DNA of 64,000 bases from Plantago ovata (GCA_028274465.1 CM051456.1:76990753-77054752); one strand, 5' to 3'; positions 11,625-21,066 are shown, counted from the stretch's first letter. The notes: generated by a model not told the origin, from the sequence alone. Numbers and translations: made by a program.

Positions 11625-11752
11625 CTTTTGCTTTAGGGTCTTATTCTTTATTTTCTTTCTTCCCCCTTTTTTTTTATTTTCTTTTCTCTTTTTTTTCTTC
11701 TTTTTCTTTTTCTCTTCTTTTTTTCTTTTCTTTTTTCTCTTTCTTTTTTTTA
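11625..11752 (+). repeat. Polypyrimidine low-complexity tract (polypurine in the element sense)
   Basis: About 125 nt of almost pure C/T on the plus strand. In TR-GAG sense it is a long purine run about 0.6 kb upstream of the 3' LTR, so it could act as a central or auxiliary polypurine tract. That role is inference. Confidence 0.8.
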
Positions 11753-11786
11753 TAGGGGCAAGCAGCAGTACTTTGTGTCAAAAACA

Positions 11787-12004
11787 CCTCCCCAAACCTA
11801 TTCGAGAGAATAGGTTTGAGCACAAAGACGAAAAGGAAAAAGGAAAGACTCTTTACAAAGACACCTCCCCAAACCTATTCGAAAGAATAGGTTGGGACAC
11901 AAAACAAGAAGAAAAAGAAAAAGGAAACTTTACAACGACTCAAAGACGAAAGACAAGATCAACGAAGCAACCCCCTCCCCAAACCTATTCGATAGAATAG
12001 GTTT
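11787..12004 (-). repeat. Three dispersed hairpins, stem AAACCTATTC / GAATAGGTTT
   Basis: Three copies of CTCCCCAAACCTATTC, then four bases (GAGA, GAAA or GATA), then GAATAGG with TTT or TTG, begin near 11789, 11861 and 11969. The stem is about 10 bp. Only the loop and a few outer bases vary (one copy ends GGTTGGG). Each hairpin is joined to a PPT-like TTTGGGGAGG on the element strand. Unrelated, coding-free sequence lies between the copies. Confidence 0.8.
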
Positions 12005-12698
12005 GATACAAGGAATCGCACACCTCACACTACCTCCTTCCTAGGCATTTGTCAATCTCGAATCGAGGTGAAGAACTTGTCGCCTCTTACGTACATAATT
12101 ACACGGGTTACAACCATAGACTCTAACATGCATCAATTCATAAGGCCATCGTGAACCGCAGTAGAAGAAACACCACTCAAGCTGATGTCGAGACTACTAA
12201 GCTTAACTAGTGCACAAGCGAATGTGACAAACCAAGCGAGACAAGCCTCAAACTACTTGCAAAGTGATGCAACATATGAACAATGGTCATAAACACTTAG
12301 TCTACTCAATAAAAAAGTTCAAAAGACTTGGCAATAAACTCAACACACAACAACGTCCAACAACTAATCTAGGAATGATATGCATGCAAAAAAAAATAAA
12401 AAATGAAAAACACGAAAAATCACATGAACTTGAGTAAAATCAGGCACATACGAACCACACAAGCATATAGTACTGCAAATCCAATACCCACTCCCCAAAC
12501 CTAAACTTTTACTCGTCCTCGAGCAAAGAAAAGTTGAAAGAAAAGGAAAAATTGGATTGAAAGTACACTTTCCTGAGATAAAGGTTCGTGTCCAATCTCC
12601 TATATATGAGTAGTACCTGAAAGGACTCAAGAAACAAGTGAGAATGGGTGCGCAAAGGTGAGAAGAATGGAAAAACGAGGAAGATCCGGGTTCAGGGT

Positions 12699-12849
12699 CC
12701 AAGCGGACCGCTTGGAGGGAGCCAAGCGGTTCGCTTGGCCAAGCGAAGCGCTTGGGAGGCTCCAGGCGCTCCGCTTGAATTTCCAGGAAGTTGCAAAACT
12801 TCCTGGAATTTGAAGCGGACCGCTTGGCCCTTCCAAGCAATTCGCTTGG
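12699..12849 (-). repeat. Palindrome array, downstream of ORF2 in TR-GAG
   Basis: A run of 17-bp palindromes of the form CCAAGCG-N3-CGCTTGG: centres GAC (12699-12715), GTT (12722-12738) and AAG (12739-12755, directly adjacent), then degenerate copies near 12772, 12813 and 12833-12849. A different inverted repeat built on TTCCAGGAAG / CTTCCTGGAA sits in the middle near 12781. No coding capacity is seen. Confidence 0.88.
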
Positions 12850-13035
12850 ACCTGTTTCCAGATTTTCGATGTTTTTTCCTATCTTAATCACCTAAGGCAC
12901 CAAGACAAAAATTAGACTAAACTAATCACGACAAAAGGCACACATGCCACAACTACAAAAGCAAATAAAGAGTACAAGAGTCGTAAGTCATAACATCAAT
13001 TAAGAGTATCAAAAAGGAATACCACCACCGCAAAA

Positions 13036-13991
13036 TCACTCGGATTCGAACCCTTGCTCTACTTCGAAGCGGTGGAGAATCAGATCGTGTGTCTCTATGT
13101 CGATTGGTTCCCTCGATGCCTCGGTGAGCCGGATGTTTGGCACATTTGCTTTCTCACACATAGCAGTGATCAGATTTGGGAAGACTAGTGGGTGGCCGGG
13201 TTCTCGTTTAATCTCGAATTGCTGGAAGACGATGTCTCCCGGAGTGATGGGCAGGAGGGAATAGACTAAGATCACGACTTCCGGCGTTATCTCTTCGGTT
13301 ATGAGTCCCGGGATCAGATTAGCTACCACGAAAGGTAGGATCATGCGGGCGTGCAAGTGCAAATCTTTATACTTCAAGGTGTTATCGAGACGCGTCTTCC
13401 TTGGCTTATAGTCCTTGGTTGTCAGAACCCCGGCTATCTTCCTCGGAAACTTCTCAATCGTTGGGTCATAGACATAGTGCTCATAGGGATCATTCACATA
13501 GTATGCAACCTTATTCTTATCTTCCCGCAAGGGTTGTTTTAGTCCCATAATGAAACTATGATACTCAATGGTGAGAAAGGGACCATCACACCACGAATAG
13601 GTACTTCTTCGGCCTTATAGTTATAGTCCTCGAAGGCAATGTGGAACTCCTCGACAAGGTCTCTATCCCATCCGCAGAGTTCTTTCCCATAGAAGGTCCA
13701 TCCTTTCGCCGTTATAAGCCTGGTAAGGTGAGCATAGGGTGCATAGGGTACATCAAAGAAAAGCCCCTTGTCCTCATATTTTGTCCTCTTTAATACGTCC
13801 AAGTCGTTTGGAGTAAAGGAGATGCTACGGTCCCAAATCACTGACCGTTCCCCTCCCCTATAGAAGTTGTATCGGAACCTCCGCAATGCGTCCGATTCTT
13901 TGTATGGGTCACGGTCGCTTTCATCACGGGGAATCTCCTTAGAAGTTGAAGCTCCATCCTTCCTTGCTTTCTTCTTGGCTCTTGTGTCCAT
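13036..13991 (-). pseudogene. TR-GAG ORF2: putative plant transposon protein (PF20167-like), frameshifted
   Basis: The ATG at 13991 opens a charged N-terminus (MDTRAKKKARKDG). A globular region follows, with FHIAFEDYNYKAEEVPIRGV and then PFSP. The second half lies in another frame from about 13548 to 13036 and contains DIVFQQFEIKREPG and LVFPNLITAMCEKANVPNI. The block of 'P-F-P-S-L-I-T-x-L-C' type is characteristic of the putative plant transposon protein domain often found downstream of gag in Athila-like elements. The two halves overlap near 13545, consistent with one indel. No membrane segment or signal peptide is seen, so I do not call it Env. Function unknown. Confidence 0.7.
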
Positions 13992-14024
13992 GGTACCTAG
14001 AATAATCTTGTTAGATAACTTCAA

Positions 14025-14800
14025 GAGACAATGAGACTTAGACTCTTATACTACTACCAAACAATCTACTTCTACTCTAAGACAAGTATACGTTCTTCGT
14101 TTAAAACGAGTCATAACGCAACAAGTCGACTCTTAGACGTCAAAACTCACTCAAGTAATCTCATGGTGAGTTTGAAGGCTTGCTAATGTTCATATGAAAA
14201 AATCGAGAAGCTGTAACACTTCATTACGATAAATCCATACGAATCTAAACCAAGCAAACAAACTCTCCAATTAAATTACCCAAACAATCCAACACATTCT
14301 CATGCAATCACAACATCACCATAATCATAACATAACTCAAATTCAAGGCTAATAATCATCAAACAATTACATAGCAAAAATTCGAATCATAACATAACTC
14401 AAATTCAAGGCTAACAATCACCAAACAATTACATAGCAAAAATTCGAATCACTAGAGTTCATCATAAATCAAGAGGAGCAAAATTCGAATTTAGACATCA
14501 CATATAGTAAGAAACATGCTCAATAATCATTATCAAACTCTAATTTACCAATGCATAACACAATTGAAGCTAATTAAGATGAAATCCCAAATTCAAGAAA
14601 GTTAGGGTTCATGAGAGGTATCTTTGATTCCTTGTTATGGATGCTTCAAACGTGAAATTTGATCGATTTAAATGATAGAGGAGGTGATGGGCTTTGTAAA
14701 ATACACAAGATTGCAAGAATTGGTGGAGAATTGAGAGAGATTGAGATTTTTGGGGTGCAAAATCGGCAAAGGAGGAAGAAAAACGAAGTGGGAGGCTTTG
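14025..14800 (-). other. TR-GAG spacer upstream of ORF2, no gene seen
   Basis: A/T-rich sequence with no convincing ORF. A direct repeat lies near 14335-14450: ATAACTCAAATTCAAGGCTA followed by AATCA and CAAACAATTACATAGCAAAA, present twice about 65 bp apart. In the element sense this is the leader of ORF2. Confidence 0.5.
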
Positions 14801-14805
14801 AATCT

Positions 14806-15056
14806 CAAGTGCCCCGCTTGCTTCCTTAAAGAAAGCCAAGCGAAGCGCTTGGGTGTCCCAAGCGAAGCGCTTCACAAGCGGTCCGCTCTCCCAAGCGCTC
14901 CACTTGGATTTCCAGTAGGAATTCTCATTCCTACTGGAAATTCAAGCGGACCGCCTGGGCGAGCCAAGCGCTTCGCTTGGATTTCCAGTAAGAATCCCAT
15001 TCTTACTGGAAATCCAAGCGGACCACTTGGGCTTTCCAAGCGGTTCGCTTGGGACC
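14806..15056 (-). repeat. Palindrome array between gag-protease and ORF2 in TR-GAG
   Basis: At least six palindromes of the CCAAGCG-N3-CGCTTGG type lie within 250 bp: centres AAG (14836-14852), AAG in a partial copy near 14858, CTC (14891-14907, one arm changed), CTT (14964-14980), GAC (15014-15030, one arm changed) and GTT (15036-15052). They alternate with longer inverted repeats whose arms begin TTTCCAGTAGGAAT or TTTCCAGTAAGAAT and end in the complementary ATTCCTACTGGAAA or ATTCTTACTGGAAA. The region is non-coding. Confidence 0.88.
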
Positions 15057-15174
15057 TGAAGCTCCCAAATCTATTTTCTTTCAACTTTTGCTAAATTTTT
15101 ACCCCAAAAAACTTGTCTAAACAACGAAACAAAATTTAAACGTGCTTCTAATCTACATGCAATTACCTACAACC

Positions 15175-15190
15175 TCGGGTTGCCTCCCGA
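15175..15190 (-). other. Conserved post-stop hairpin of TR-GAG
   Basis: On the minus strand TCGGG-AGGCAA-CCCGA forms a 5-bp stem with a 6-nt loop. It starts exactly 43 nt after the gag-protease stop. The 43-nt spacer shares GTCGAG-CAA-GACTT-TAAACAA-G-CGCT with the same place in Gy-3 (61890-61950), although the LTRs of the two families differ. Confidence 0.75.
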
Positions 15191-15233
15191 GAAGCGCCTT
15201 TGTTTAGAAGTCGTTGGCTCGACTCATCTTAGC

Positions 15234-17267
15234 TCATGGGGGATCAATTTTGCATCGGGTACTAAACTTCCCCGTCCAAGTGCTCTTCAAAGCACTAAGT
15301 CCCTGCACATCTTGACGAACATAAAGAGGACCAAAAAATCCTACAAGTTCGTTAGTATCAACATAAGCACATGAATTAACTATGGCTCGCAACGTATGTT
15401 GCTTGCCATTTACCTCGAAGCTACATGTACGACGGTACATGTCTATCACCATATGTACTTTGTTGATGAAGGCTCTACCCAAAAGAACCACATCCTTGAG
15501 CTTTGCGGAGGATGTAGGAATGACAATGAAGTTCGTCTTGACCTCTACACCGGCGACTCTTACCACTAGATTTTCGATCACACCCAATGGTTTCTTCATA
15601 GACCCATCCGCCAATTGCACCATGCATTTCATTTGTCTTAAGCCATACAAATCCGACTCTTTGTACACGTTCAAAGGTATGACATTCACACCCGCTCCCG
15701 TGTCTAGAGTTGCCACTATTCCATCCTTCTTTCCCAAGCCGATTTCCACATCAAAGCTCTCTTGGATAGGCACTTCCACCATATCCACCAACTCATCCTC
15801 AGACGATGAATTTTCATTCACTTCCTCAAGCTTCTCAAAGCGTTGATTGTTAGTAGCCTCATTACGATAGTAATGCTCCATGGATTTATTCGTCTTCATA
15901 ACCAGATCATTGAGTGAAGAGACAAGAGGTGAAGGAAGCACCCCTCCACCTTGTGGTCCCGAACTAGCAACCGGAGGTGGAGGTGTAGGATTAGAAGGCG
16001 GTGCTCCCTTATACCAATTGTTCCCATAGCTGAGACGACTTCTATCTTGATTAGGCCCATACGCATTTTGATCCGAGTTATGAAAATAACCACGGTTACC
16101 TTGATTCTGGTACCCACCTCGGGGTCCACGGTTTTGTGGCCTCACATTGCCATAACCTTGCCCGTAGTTCACATCTCCAACTACTTGCTCTCCCTCAGCA
16201 GCATATACTTCTTGACGGACATCGTTCGTGATGTATTGCTCTCTAGCAAATTCAGAACGGCACAAGTAGGCCGGGTGCCCATAATTCTTGCACACACCAC
16301 AAACTTCCGTAGAAGGAGAAGGAACGCTTTGCCTCAAAGCTTGCTTCACTTCATGGGCGAACCCATCAAAGACATTTTGCTCCACTACTACCTTGGCTTC
16401 ACCTCTTTGCTCCTTTTGGAGCACACGAGCCCTCACATTCCGGTTTTGTGAATTCCGGTACATCATATCCAGTTTCACTTGGGCTTGAGAAGGAAACAAC
16501 TCCCCCATACTACCTCCACAAATACTATCCACTTGAGATTGAATCTCAGGATGTAAACCATTGTAAAAGAATTGGAGAAGCTGAGCTTTATCATACCCGT
16601 TATGTGGGCATCGATGATTCAATCCCATGAATCGATCATAGGCCTCGTGGAAAGGCTCATCGTACCTCTGCTCGAAGGAGCTAATTTGGCTCTTCATAGC
16701 CATTGTCTTGGAAGCGGGGTAGTAACGCTCCATGAACTTGTCAAAGCATAGATCCCATGTCGTCAAAGACCCAGCCTCCAAAGTATTGAGCCAAGCCTTT
16801 GCACGATCGCCTAGCCCCATAGAAAAGACCTTCATGCGGAGATCATCATCCGTGACACCAGCTCCCGGTCGCCCAAGATGGAGAACAAAGTTCTCGAGCT
16901 CATTCAAGTATCCTATCACGTCCTCATTGGCCATCCCATAGAATTTGGGAAGTTGTTGGAACATGTGATTCTTGATCTCCAAGTTCCTGGTGGCATCATT
17001 GAGGACAATTGCTGGTCCTCTAGCCCCAACCGTAGGCTTTGTAAGTGTACGGATAGGTCTCTCCGCCATTTCACCTTCCATGTAAAACGATTCAAGAACC
17101 GGCTCCAAAAGATAAGAAGAAGACTCTTCCCGAATACCAGAAGTAGAAGCTCTAGGTGCTACTCCTTCAAACTCGAGATTCAAATTCCTCCTTCTCCTTT
17201 GAAACAAACGATCAATCTGGTCAACAAAAGGTTCAATAATAGGTCCACCCGTTCGGGTTCTAGGCAT
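15234..17267 (-). CDS. gag: TR-GAG gag-protease polyprotein, intact (about 677 aa)
   Basis: Structural polyprotein plus aspartic protease of a Gypsy-type element. The start chosen is the ATG at 17267 (MPRTRTGG), which aligns with MPHTRSAG of Gy-3. The upstream extension of the frame is only the leader. In order: Retrotrans_gag blocks FQQLPKFYGM, VIGYLNELENF and LRMKVFSMGLGDRAKAWL; a zinc knuckle CGVCKNYGHPAYLC near residue 322; a Gly/Asn/Gln-rich linker; and a retropepsin-like domain with the active site LDTG near residue 520 and a VLLGRAFI block downstream. It stops at KIDPP without entering reverse transcriptase. No internal stop or frameshift is visible, so this could encode functional Gag and protease. 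Confidence 0.9.
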   Translation of the reverse strand: MPRTRTGGPIIEPFVDQIDRLFQRRRRNLNLEFEGVAPRASTSGIREESSSYLLEPVLESFYMEGEMAERPIRTLTKPTVGARGPAIVLNDATRNLEIKNHMFQQLPKFYGMANEDVIGYLNELENFVLHLGRPGAGVTDDDLRMKVFSMGLGDRAKAWLNTLEAGSLTTWDLCFDKFMERYYPASKTMAMKSQISSFEQRYDEPFHEAYDRFMGLNHRCPHNGYDKAQLLQFFYNGLHPEIQSQVDSICGGSMGELFPSQAQVKLDMMYRNSQNRNVRARVLQKEQRGEAKVVVEQNVFDGFAHEVKQALRQSVPSPSTEVCGVCKNYGHPAYLCRSEFAREQYITNDVRQEVYAAEGEQVVGDVNYGQGYGNVRPQNRGPRGGYQNQGNRGYFHNSDQNAYGPNQDRSRLSYGNNWYKGAPPSNPTPPPPVASSGPQGGGVLPSPLVSSLNDLVMKTNKSMEHYYRNEATNNQRFEKLEEVNENSSSEDELVDMVEVPIQESFDVEIGLGKKDGIVATLDTGAGVNVIPLNVYKESDLYGLRQMKCMVQLADGSMKKPLGVIENLVVRVAGVEVKTNFIVIPTSSAKLKDVVLLGRAFINKVHMVIDMYRRTCSFEVNGKQHTLRAIVNSCAYVDTNELVGFFGPLYVRQDVQGLSALKSTWTGKFSTRCKIDPP

Positions 17268-17388
17268 GCACTCACCTGAAATACAAAATAGTGAGTATCT
17301 CAAGCAAAAAGAAACAAAAACAGAAATGAGACAAAGAAGAGATGTTGGCTGAAAAAACCAAAACAAAAACACCAACCAAAGGAGTTAA

Positions 17389-17410
17389 GTCCCCGGCAGC
17401 GACGCCAAAT
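17389..17410 (-). other. TR-GAG primer binding site (tRNA-Asp type)
   Basis: On the minus strand directly after the LTR the sequence reads TTTGGCGTCGCTGCCGGGGA. It is related to the Gy-1, Gy-2 and Gy-3 PBS but has TCGCT where canonical tRNA-Asp priming sites have CCGTT. Confidence 0.8.
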
Positions 17411-18815
17411 TGATGATGTCGTTTTTCACCAATTAAATTTGTTTTAAAAGCCTAAGAAAACTTATCACTACACAAACTAGAGTGCAATGGCAAGTTGTCC
17501 CTGAGTGTCGTTCTCTCGGGACGTAACGTGGCTTTGCTTGGGGTTTTTGCAAGCAATTTCAGTCAACGATTTCAAAGTTGATAGAATCGTTTCCTTTGAA
17601 CAATAGCAGCGAGAAATCAGATTTATGTAAACAAGATTGGAAAACGGTTGGTGGTAGAAATCAAATACACATGCATGGGTTACGTATATGCTCACAAGTT
17701 CAGTGCGTAGAACCTTCGATCAAGTCTGCTAAGCAACTTGTCTAGGCAAATTTAAGACACACATCATGAAAGATCACTATCAATAATTTAGAAGTGCTTG
17801 TCACCAACACCATTTATCTAGCATGCTGCAAATCTCTAACATACAACCCTATAGCTTTCATTGACCAAGAGTTTGTCACTATACTCAATTCGAATATATT
17901 TTATAGGCAACTAAGAATCATATGAAGGGATTTGCAGCAAGATTGAATAACAATCTCATGTAAGCATAAACATAACCCATAGCATGCATATTCTACATTC
18001 TACCACCAACACAAAAGATTTAGCTACTCATATTCATCAACATAGACATCAATTCATATGAATAATAATTGGAATTCATCATATCAAACTACAAGACAAG
18101 AGAGTGATACAAGTTACCACCAAAGCTGTCACTAATCGGTGGAAGGCAAAGAAAACCTCTCCGTAGATGATTACAAAGGATGAATCCTCAATCAAAACCT
18201 TGAATCCCAAGCTAAAATACAAAGAAATCTGAATATTCTCTGAGTTTTGGGGCTTAGGAGCTCTCCAAAACGAAGTTACAGTTCAAAAGATATTTAAAAA
18301 ATGATCAAAGATCAGATCTAAGAAGGAAAATCCGAAAACGTAACCGCTGCCAAGCGGACCGCTTGGAGAAGCCAAGCGGAGCGCTTGGCAAGAGAAGCGC
18401 TTCTGGCACACCAAGTGCTTCGCTTGGCTCCTGTGCTGAGGCTCCTGGAAATTGAAGCGGAGCGCTTCACTATTCCAGGCGCTTAGCTTGGCTCCTGGGC
18501 AGATTTTTGTCTTCAAACTCAATCTTTTTGCCCTCGCATGGCCCTCGGGTGCCTTGGACTCATCCTTCTCGATGCTTATTGAAGCTCAAACACTTACGAA
18601 CAAGCCACGGAGATTGGGGAACTTCAACGGGGCCGTCTTTTCCATCAAAAGGGCTCGTTTTTAGCTCCAAAAACACCGTTTCGTACCTAAGTGCCTGAAA
18701 ATGCAGAAAACTCAAAACGTGACACAATTCTACAAAACTAACCAAAAAACAAGGCTAAAAGAGAGCAAAAGAAGGTGAAAAAGACAAGATGAACGCGTCA
18801 AAAATACGTTCATCA
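17411..18815 (-). repeat. TR-GAG 5' LTR (1405 bp)
   Basis: Partner of 9637-11018. It keeps the sequence of about 21 nt (near 17485) lost from the other copy. It carries palindromes CCAAGCG-GAC-CGCTTGG (18350-18366), CCAAGCG-GAG-CGCTTGG (18372-18388) and GAAGCG-GAG-CGCTTC (18454-18468). The last is perfect here but decayed in the 3' LTR. Confidence 0.93.
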
Positions 18816-18820
18816 AACTG

Positions 18821-20301
18821 GATCAATTTGAAAGAAACAAAGTCTGGAAACTTGTACCACTTGCTGAAGGCAAGAAAGCTATTGGTACAAAGTGGGTGTT
18901 CAAGTGGGTGTTCAGAAACAAGCTGAGTGAGTCTGGTTAAGTAACAAGAAATAAAGCACGTTTAGTTGCTCAAGGTTACTGTCATACTGAAGGAATGGAC
19001 TATGATGAGTCTTATGCACCAGTCGCAAGATTGGATGCAATTAGGCTTTTCTTGGCCTTTGCTGCTCACAATGACTTCATTGTTTACCAAATGGATGTCA
19101 AAAGTGCATTCTTGAATGGTGAACTTGCTGAAGAAGTCTACCTAGAACAACCCCCTGGCTTTGAACTTCCCTCAGAAATCAAGATGGTATACAAGCTTCA
19201 GAAAGCTGTATATGGTCTAAAGCAAGCACCAAGAGCATGGTATGATACCTTGGCTAAGTTCTTGCTGGAAAATGGTTTCAAGAAAGGTAAAGTTGACAAA
19301 ACCTTATTTACCATGAACCATGATGGTAAAATACTCTTAGTTCAACTTTATGTGGATGACATAATTTTTTGATCTAAGGATAAGAAACTTTGTGATGATT
19401 TTGCCAAACTCATGACAAACAAGTTTGAAATGAGTATGATGGGTAAAAATTGAATTATTTCCTAGGATTGCAAGTCAAGCAACTCAAAGATGGAATATTC
19501 ATAAATCAAGCAAAGTATGCGAAAGAAATGCTCATAAAATTTAGGATCAAAGAGGATGAGAAACGTGAAAAGATCCCTATGAGTGTTGGTACCAAATTGG
19601 GCTATACCAAAGAAGATAAAAGTGTTGAAGAACACAAGTATAGGAAGCTCATTGGTTCCATGTTGTATTTAACAGCAAGTAGACCTGACATTCAGTATGC
19701 TGTTTGTGTGTGTGCAAGATTCCAATATGATCCAAGAGAATCACACTACAAAAAGGCAATCAAGATACTGAAATATGTCAAAGGTACAGTCAATGTTGGA
19801 TTATGGTATCCTAAAGATTCTGGACTTGAATTGGTTGGTTATTCTGATGCTGATCATGGAGGATCAACTCTTGATAGAAAAAGTACCTATGGAACTTGTC
19901 AGTTTTTGGGTACTAGATTAATATCATGGTTCAGCAAGAAGCAAACCTGTGTTGCCAATTCATCCACTGAATCTGAATACATTGCAGCTGGTTGTTGCAC
20001 AGCTCAAATCCTATGGATTCAGCAATAATTAAGAGATTATGGTATTTCTGCAAAGAAAACACCAATCTTTTGTGATAATACAAGTGCTATTGCAATCACG
20101 CAAAATCCTAAGTTTCACTCAAGGACTAAACACATTGATATTAGACATCATTTTATTAGAGATCATGTAGAAAAAGGAGATATTGAGGTTGTGAAAGTAG
20201 GCACTGATGATCAACTTGCTGACATCTTTACAAAGCCCCTACCAGATAATAGGTTCGCAATGCTAAGGTATAACCTTGGATTGATTGAACTACCTCAATA
20301 A
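18821..20301 (+). pseudogene. pol: SIRE-A pol, 3' part: reverse transcriptase and RNase H
   Basis: It resumes with [11 protein letters not shown] exactly where the integrase-side half was cut. Copia RT blocks follow ([35 protein letters not shown]), then the YVDDIIF active site near 19351. RNase H carries ANSSTESEYIAAGC and the histidine-rich end TKHIDIRHHFIRDH. Defects: a local duplication reading KWVFKWVF near 18900; TAA near 18938; TGA directly after YVDDIIF (19372), where SIRE-B has Gly; a one-base indel near 19449; and TAA near 20027. The pol stop is TAA at 20299-20301. Dead copy. Confidence 0.92.
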
Positions 20302-20320
20302 AGGATACATTTGGCAGAAT

Positions 20321-20676
20321 GCTGAAACAAGTATTCAGCAAGCCAAAGTATTCTTACTTAAAAGCTCCATATACTAATTTCTCCTAAGAAATGATAAGTC
20401 ACTACATGTTTGCTGAAACAGGCATTCAGCAAGTAATTCCTTCAAAACGGGTATTTGTTAGGAAACTTGATCACTTGCTGAGACAGGCACTCAGTAAGAG
20501 AAAAACCTGAAGGATTGCTGAAACAGGCATTCAGACAATCAAAGATACTGAAACAGGTATTCAAGTATCAAGGGAATATTCTGAGACGGTGACTCAGAAA
20601 AAGAGCAAAACTCATTTCTCAAATTTTACCAAAGGATATCTCAAGTACAAAAGAATTTACTGATACGGGAAATCAG
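20321..20676 (+). repeat. Seven-hairpin array in SIRE-A, loop consensus ACrGGnA
   Basis: Hairpins lie at 20321-20339, 20410-20432, 20474-20498, 20513-20540, 20544-20569, 20579-20599 and 20660-20676. Each has a 7-nt loop (ACAAGTA, ACAGGCA three times, ACAGGTA, ACGGTGA, ACGGGAA) closed by CTGAA/TTCAG, CTGAG/CTCAG or CTGAT/ATCAG. Stems are 5-9 bp. The best copy pairs TTGCTGAA with TTCAGCAA perfectly. SIRE-B has the same seven in the same order. Confidence 0.88.
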
Positions 20677-21056
20677 AAATATCTTTTAAACTTAAGAAAA
20701 TATGAGATATCTGAGTAAGGGGGAACTTTCAGCAAGTATCTAGGATGATAATACAAACTCGCTGAAAAGATTCTTGTCTATTTCAGCAAGCAATCTAATC
20801 CCTTAAAACTCGGTAAAATCAATTAATCGGGCACAAATAAACTCGTAATAATCATGACATGAAATTCAATTGTGGCCATTGATTAAAAGGAGTTACTAAT
20901 CTAACGGTTAATAAAACAAAGAGAGAGAGTGCTCTGACGGTTTCAAGTTAGTGGGCCACTACACATTTAATGCAAAGGCTCCACTAACGCCTGTGTTTCT
21001 CTGTTTTGCCCTTGCTGAGAGCTCAAATCGATTGAGTTTCTCACACATCAGAGACA

Positions 21057-21066
21057 CTATATAAAG
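21057..21066 (+). promoter_or_regulatory. Candidate internal TATA box ahead of the SIRE-A env-like ORF
   Basis: CTATATAAAG lies about 134 nt before the position of the env-like start codon. It is conserved in SIRE-B (minus strand, 33574-33583) at 132 nt from the intact ATG. It could drive a separate transcript of the third ORF. Promoter activity is inferred from sequence only. Confidence 0.5.

Larger units (their letters stand above)
9637..18815 (-). mobile_element. TR-GAG: pol-less Gypsy-type element (gag-protease plus ORF2), nested in SIRE-A pol
   Basis: Near-identical LTRs (9637-11018 and 17411-18815) and a perfect 5-bp target duplication AACTG (9632-9636 and 18816-18820) define a 9.18-kb element. 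In its own sense the order is 5' LTR, tRNA-Asp-type PBS, intact gag-protease ORF, palindrome array, ORF2, second palindrome array, hairpin repeats, pyrimidine tract on the plus strand, PPT and 3' LTR. No reverse transcriptase, RNase H or integrase is encoded. This architecture fits terminal-repeat retrotransposons with a GAG domain. High LTR similarity and the intact Gag suggest recent mobilisation in trans. Confidence 0.93.

Noticed and set aside
11584-12000. Open frame rich in Phe/Ser on the plus strand
   Set aside because: It is a translation of the pyrimidine tract and hairpin repeats, antisense to TR-GAG, with no protein-like composition.
12364-12891. Minus-strand ORF of 175 codons in TR-GAG
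   Set aside because: Runs through the palindrome array (Lys-Arg-Ser-Ala repeats from CCAAGCG units). No domain recognisable.
20321-20676. CRISPR-like array in the SIRE linker
   Set aside because: Units are irregularly spaced hairpins in a plant retrotransposon, without conserved direct repeats and unique spacers of fixed length and without cas genes.
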